A stretch of DNA of 64,000 bases from Cerrena zonata (Eukaryota > Basidiomycota > Agaricomycetes > Polyporales > Cerrenaceae). The DNA is taken from positions 1 to 64,000 of the forward strand of contig JASBNA010000082.1 in the NCBI GenBank assembly GCA_038087015.1, read 5' to 3'. Of this stretch, positions 59,859 to 64,000 are shown piece after piece. The translations under genes and the position numbers were made by a program. The notes beneath the pieces were generated by a model. That model saw only the letters and a program-made list of their open reading frames with translations, ran no database searches and was not told where the DNA came from. The stretch's first letter is position 1, and each line of letters opens with the position of its first letter.

Positions 59859-61773
59859 ATGACTTCTATTCATACTAATAAAACAAACGATTTGGAAAAT
59901 AATAATGTTGAAAAATCCCACCAAGATGATTATGAACCGTTTTATAAACCTCATTTTGACTTGAAATCGATATCCAAGTACTTGAAAACCAGATTCACTG
60001 GTTTGGCTCCAAGTAAAGAGTTCATGTTACAGAATAAGCATTTATTAAATCCAATACCTGCTTTGAAAGAAATACCTGCTCATCAGTGGAACTATATCGT
60101 GATTGCCTTTTTGGCTTGGTGTGCTGATGCTTTGGATTTCTTTAGTGTGGTTATGAATGTAGATGCTTTATCTAAAGATTTAAATACTTCAACTACAAAT
60201 ATCACTTGGGGTACTACTGTTGTTTTAATGTTGAGAAGTGTTGGGGCTTTCATCTTTGGGTATTTTTCAGATAAGTACGGTTCCAAATGGCCGCTTGTCA
60301 TCAATATTCTCTTAATGACTTGTATCCAAATCGGATTTTCTTTTATTCAAACTTATTCCCAGTTCTTAGGTATGTCTTTTCGCATCTTCGGAGTTGACCT
60401 TCCGAGATTGAAAAATTTCACAAAAAAAAAAAATCATTACAAAAACTCTTACAAAACTCAGTTTACTAACTTCATATAGCCGTTAGAGCCTTGTTTGGTA
60501 TTGTAATGGGTGGGATTTATGGTAATGCTGTCTCTACTGCATGTATGTATATTTTTCAAAACCATTCCTTTCGTCCTTTTTTCAAATTGATGCGGAATCG
60601 GAGTCCATCAACAATAGAAATGATTCGCATTAAGCTGTCAACAACAATTACACAATAGCGAATCATTGGTGAATATTCAAAGGAGATAAGTGAATATCTG
60701 GTGGGATTGTTTTTCCGCCTTGACTCATGAGTCAATTACTAACTGTCAATATAGTGGACGATTGTCCTCCTAGAGCAAGAGGGGTCATTTCCGGTCTTTT
60801 ACAACAAGGTTATGCAACTGGTTACTTGATTGCGGTGGTTTTCACTAGAGCAATTGCCGATACTCAATCCCATACATGGAGAGCCATGTACTGGGTAGAA
60901 GCAGGTATCACGTTTATTATTGCCATTTCCAGAACGATCTTACCACAAACAAATTTAACCAGGGAACGTATTTTAGAATCTAAATTACAACAACTGAATG
61001 GGGTTGCTACTGAACCTTTCAACCGTAAGTTCATCCGTATCATGAAAGATTATTGGCTTATGTTTGTTTATCTTATTTTATTGATGTCCGGTTTCAATTT
61101 CATGTCTCATGGTTCTCAAGATTTATACCCAACTTTTTTAAAAGTTCAATTAGGTTTTTCAAATGATCGTGCCACGGTTACCAATTGTGTTGCTAATATA
61201 GGTGCCATTGCCGGGGGGTTGATTGTTGGTCATTTCTCCGTGTTCGTTGGTAGCCGTTTGATTGGGATTTCTTGCTGCATCTTATCCTATGCAGTGGTTT
61301 ATTCTTGGAGTCATTATACTGGTTCAATTGGTTCCCTTAACGCTGCTGCCTTTTTCTTACAATTCTTCGCTCAAGGTTGTTTTGCCATTGTCCCCCTGTT
61401 TCTTAACTCTTTAGCTGATCCCGAATTGAAATCTTTTATTGTTGGTATGAGTTATCAATTAGGTAATTTGGCTAGTTCTGCTTCTTCTACAATTGAATCA
61501 ACCATTGGTGCAAGATTCCCTCTTAATATTAATGGTAAACATGTTTTCGATTACGGGAAAGTCTTATTAATCTTTATGTGTTGCGTTTACGCTTATCTTT
61601 TCTTAGTTCTTCTATTTGGTCCAGAAAGAAAAACAATCGAACAAGATATCCAAGAAGAAAAAGAATTGAATGATTTCTACGACAATAAATTCAGCGAAAC
61701 TAACGACGTCCAACAGATTGAACAATCGGAAAAAAATGAAGTCACCGTGAATGATTCAACCAAAAAAAATTAA
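59859..61773 (+). CDS. JEN1: JEN-type monocarboxylate/H+ symporter, two introns
   Basis: Plasma-membrane major-facilitator transporter for lactate/pyruvate or dicarboxylates (sialate:H+ symporter subfamily). Three exons: 59859-60369, 60480-60542 and 60755-61773, joining to 530 residues. The spliced protein reads ...Q-F-L-A-V-R-A-L-F-G-I-V-M-G-G-I-Y-G-N-A...L-D-D-C-P-P-R-A-R-G, exactly the Jen pattern. The family fingerprint N-x-x-[ST]-H-x-[ST]-Q-D-x-x-x-T appears as N-F-M-S-H-G-S-Q-D-L-Y-P-T. About twelve helices are visible, with a long acidic/hydrophilic C-tail and N-tail. Whether it is of the JEN1 (monocarboxylate) or JEN2 (dicarboxylate) subtype is not settled, so the symbol is provisional. 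It converges with malate synthase. Without splicing, exon 1 would stop at 60479. Confidence 0.88.
60370..60479 (+). other. Intron 1 of the JEN-type gene
   Basis: 110 bases: 5' site GTATGT at 60370, branch TACTAAC 60464-60470 and AG 60478-60479. It interrupts a codon after its first base (G|CC, Ala). Confidence 0.93.
60543..60754 (+). other. Intron 2 of the JEN-type gene
   Basis: 212 bases: 5' site GTATGT at 60543, branch TACTAAC 60737-60743 and AG 60753-60754. It also splits a codon after the first base (T|TG, Leu). The exon between the two introns is only 63 bases. Confidence 0.93.
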
Positions 61774-62168
61774 ATTGTTGGCTGCGAAATTCCCCTGCCA
61801 AGAACATACATGCGAGCGTTTTGCTGCATTTTTACGACGTTGACCGTTTTCTCTATTCGTTTCTAGTTAATGTATATTTACCCAATTACCTCATTAATGT
61901 ATATATTATCTTGTTATCTGCCTACCTTGTTGGTATTTATAATTATTGTGCCTTGTTAAGCTATTCTTATAAGCTTGTAATTCACATGTCGCCTGTTAAA
62001 TCGCTCATGGCTTAACCCTAATCAACAAATTGGCGCAACTTTTCAATAACTACATCATTATTCAAAATTCACAATTCATTTCATCATATAAACAGTAAAT
62101 AAATAGAGGGAAAGAACTGAACGTATTTTTTGTATTTTTCTTTGATCAACAAAAAATTATAGGCCAGC
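61774..62168. other. Convergent intergenic region between the JEN-type gene and MLS1
   Basis: About 395 bases holding the 3' ends of both genes, T-rich near 62125-62140. A 64-codon frame inside (61821-62015) is not convincing. No other feature was seen. Confidence 0.6.
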
Positions 62169-63824
62169 TTACAATTTATTGGCAGCGGTTGGTCTACCAA
62201 CAGTAGTAACATCGTTATAAATCAAAGAAGTAACGAAGTCAGAGTATTTTTCACCCAAAGCTTCAGGAGTGAAGAATTCCAAAGCACGTTTAAATTTATT
62301 ACCAGGTTTAGCAGAATCAGATAATTTTTTATATTCTTCATTCAATAATTGTTTAACGTAATCTTTGGTAATCTTCTTACCTTGATCAGTAACATAACCA
62401 TGAGTAACCCATTGCCAAATTTGAGTTCTTGAAACTTCAGCAGTGGCAGCATCTTCCATCAAGTAATTAATTGGAACACAACCAATGTTACGTAACCAAG
62501 CTTCAATATAGGATAAACCAATAATGATATTAGCTCTAATACCTTGTTCGGTAACTTTAGCATTTGGAACATAAGGACTTAATAAATCTCTTGCAGTGAC
62601 TGGTTTATAAGGAGTTCTTGGAGGAACATTAATTTGATTTGGACCCTTCATGTGTTCATTGAAAACCTTCAAAACAATTGGAACCAAACCAGGATGAGCA
62701 ACCCAACAAGAATCACAACCAGCAGTGACTTCTCTTAATTTATCTTTATAAACATTTTCCAAAACAGCTTTATTTCTAGCTTCATCATTTTTAATTGGAA
62801 TTTGAGCAGCCATACCACCCAAGGCATGAACTTGTCTTTTATGACAAGTGTGAACCAATAAATTAACATAAGAAGCCATGAATGGTGCCGACATGGTAAC
62901 TTGAGATCTATCAGGTAAAATAAATTCTGGATGATTTCTTAAAGATTTAATGTAAGAAAAGATATAATCCCATCTACCACAATTTAACCCACCAATATGT
63001 TGTCTTAATTGATAAATAATTTCATCCATTTGGAAAGCAGCAGGTAAGGTCTCAATTAAAACAGAACCTCTAATGGTACCTCTTGGTAAACCAATATAAT
63101 CTTGAGAATAATTAAAGATATCATTCCATAATTTAGCTTCTAAATGGTGTTCCATTTTAGGTAAGTAGAAGTAAGGACCAAAACCTTGTTTGACACTTTC
63201 TTTAGCATTATTGTAAAAATAAATGGCAAAATCAAAAATACCACCAGAAACGGCTTCACCATCAACCAAAACGTGTTTTTCATCTAAATGCCAACCTCTT
63301 GGTCTAACAATCAAGGTTGGAATGTGTCTTTTTGGATCCAAGTTTAATTTGTAATCTTTACCGTTAGATTTAAAGTTCAAGTTTCTACGAACCCCATCAT
63401 ATAAATTAACTTGACCATCAACCAAATTAGCCCAAGCAGGAGTCAAGGAATCTTCAAAATCAGCCATATAAGTAGCAACTTGAGAATTCAAAGCATTGAT
63501 AACCATCTTACGATCGGTTGGACCGGTAATTTCAACCCTACGATCTTCTAAACCTTTAGCCAAAGGTGGACCGGTCCAAGTGGCATCATTTCTGATATAT
63601 TCAGTTTCTGGTAAGAAATCTGGTAAGTATCCACCATCTCTTAAAGCTTGCTGTTCTTTTCTATTAGCCAACAATTGTTTTCTAGTACCTTGGAAAGCAC
63701 GATGTAAAGTAGCAACTAATCCAAGGGCTTCGGCATTGAAAATATGTTTAGCATCAGCAGGAATTGGAGCCAAAATTTCAACACCCTTTAATTTATCAGA
63801 AGTTTGTGGGAATGGAGTAGACAT
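62169..63824 (-). CDS. MLS1: Malate synthase
   Basis: Glyoxylate-cycle enzyme condensing glyoxylate with acetyl-CoA to malate, needed for growth on acetate, ethanol or fatty acids. The open frame begins at a TTG (63869). I start at the first ATG, 63822-63824 (M-S-T-P-F-P-Q-T), giving 551 residues (554 in S. cerevisiae). Conserved segments include [13 protein letters not shown], the [13 protein letters not shown] region, [27 protein letters not shown] and a conserved-looking C-terminal segment [15 protein letters not shown]. The C-terminal tripeptide is NKL, a variant of the SKL peroxisomal signal. Codon bias is very strong, indicating high expression. A TATAAATA at 63895-63902 lies about 70 bases upstream of the ATG. 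Confidence 0.95.
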   Translation of the reverse strand: MSTPFPQTSDKLKGVEILAPIPADAKHIFNAEALGLVATLHRAFQGTRKQLLANRKEQQALRDGGYLPDFLPETEYIRNDATWTGPPLAKGLEDRRVEITGPTDRKMVINALNSQVATYMADFEDSLTPAWANLVDGQVNLYDGVRRNLNFKSNGKDYKLNLDPKRHIPTLIVRPRGWHLDEKHVLVDGEAVSGGIFDFAIYFYNNAKESVKQGFGPYFYLPKMEHHLEAKLWNDIFNYSQDYIGLPRGTIRGSVLIETLPAAFQMDEIIYQLRQHIGGLNCGRWDYIFSYIKSLRNHPEFILPDRSQVTMSAPFMASYVNLLVHTCHKRQVHALGGMAAQIPIKNDEARNKAVLENVYKDKLREVTAGCDSCWVAHPGLVPIVLKVFNEHMKGPNQINVPPRTPYKPVTARDLLSPYVPNAKVTEQGIRANIIIGLSYIEAWLRNIGCVPINYLMEDAATAEVSRTQIWQWVTHGYVTDQGKKITKDYVKQLLNEEYKKLSDSAKPGNKFKRALEFFTPEALGEKYSDFVTSLIYNDVTTVGRPTAANKL

Positions 63825-63894
63825 TGTTAATATAATTGAATATACACTAGAGTATTTCTTCGCTGGCAAAGCTTCAATAAGGGAGAAAGCAACC

Positions 63895-63902
63895 TATTTA
63901 TA
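63895..63902 (-). promoter_or_regulatory. TATA box of MLS1
   Basis: TATAAATA on the minus strand, about 71 bases before the MLS1 ATG. A CCGG-centred sequence (CCGGTTGAAT, 63922-63931) lies further upstream, loosely resembling a carbon-source-responsive element. Confidence 0.5.
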
Positions 63903-64000
63903 TTTTTCATACTAATTTTGTCCGGTTGAATAATTCCCCTTTACCCCAGAATTTCCAAACCGCACTAAAAAACAAAATAAAAAGGTTATCCACGCATAAG

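Noticed and set aside
60370..60754. Reading the JEN-type gene as a frameshifted pseudogene
   Set aside because: Both gaps have perfect donor, branch and acceptor signals, and splicing restores the conserved protein exactly.

Overview
The window is nuclear DNA from a budding yeast (Saccharomycotina). The genes are compact, AT-rich and almost intronless. Leu is mostly TTA/TTG. The three introns I can define use a TACTAAC branch site, two with GTATGT and one with GTGTGT at the 5' splice site. CTG is a rare codon, and several in-frame CTGs fall in Ser/acidic low-complexity stretches. Gene content resembles the CUG-Ser clade (Debaryomyces/Scheffersomyces/Candida relatives). I infer that clade but cannot prove it, so residues encoded by CTG are uncertain. 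No tRNA, rRNA, CRISPR array or transposon was recognised.

Layout. 1-8.0 kb: edge-truncated OST3/OST6 oligosaccharyltransferase subunit, an SLC35F-like transporter, AVT1 vacuolar amino-acid transporter and the Mediator subunit MED14/RGR1. 8.7-17.5 kb: PRR1-like kinase, NBA1-like bud-neck protein, an unknown mitochondrial membrane protein, BUB3 and RKM4. 18-28.6 kb: FLC/TRP-like membrane protein, flavin monooxygenase (FMO1), mitoribosomal MRP10, an unknown mitochondrial protein and a Pho85-type cyclin. 28.6-30.6 kb: a gene-poor gap. 30.6-38.0 kb: two large Zn2Cys6 regulators in tandem. 39-48 kb: TOF1, AVT2, a zf-HIT protein, FYV7 and MCP2 (UbiB kinase-like). 48.5-56 kb: a HAP1-like haem-responsive regulator, SMD3, GLR1 and a protein of unknown function. 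57-64 kb: RPS11 (one intron), a GRX6/7 glutaredoxin, a JEN-type monocarboxylate transporter (two introns) and malate synthase. The last two are convergent neighbours that both serve growth on C2-C4 carbon sources.

The most striking property is a set of about fifteen single-base frame breaks. Twelve are one base too many and three are one base too few, almost all in short homopolymers. They hit seven genes and are confined to 20.6-36.3 kb and 45.1-46.8 kb. In each gene the homologous protein continues in the shifted frame, and the corrected total length is a multiple of three. The likeliest reading is local consensus errors or very recent gene decay. Programmed +1 frameshifting is a less likely alternative, but two sites look like known shift signals.

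For seven genes (AVT1, the unknown at 13.1 kb, BUB3, the cyclin, the zf-HIT gene, MCP2 and MLS1) the longest open frame begins at a non-ATG codon. I give the first sensible ATG instead. The HAP1-like gene is likewise trimmed by two codons.
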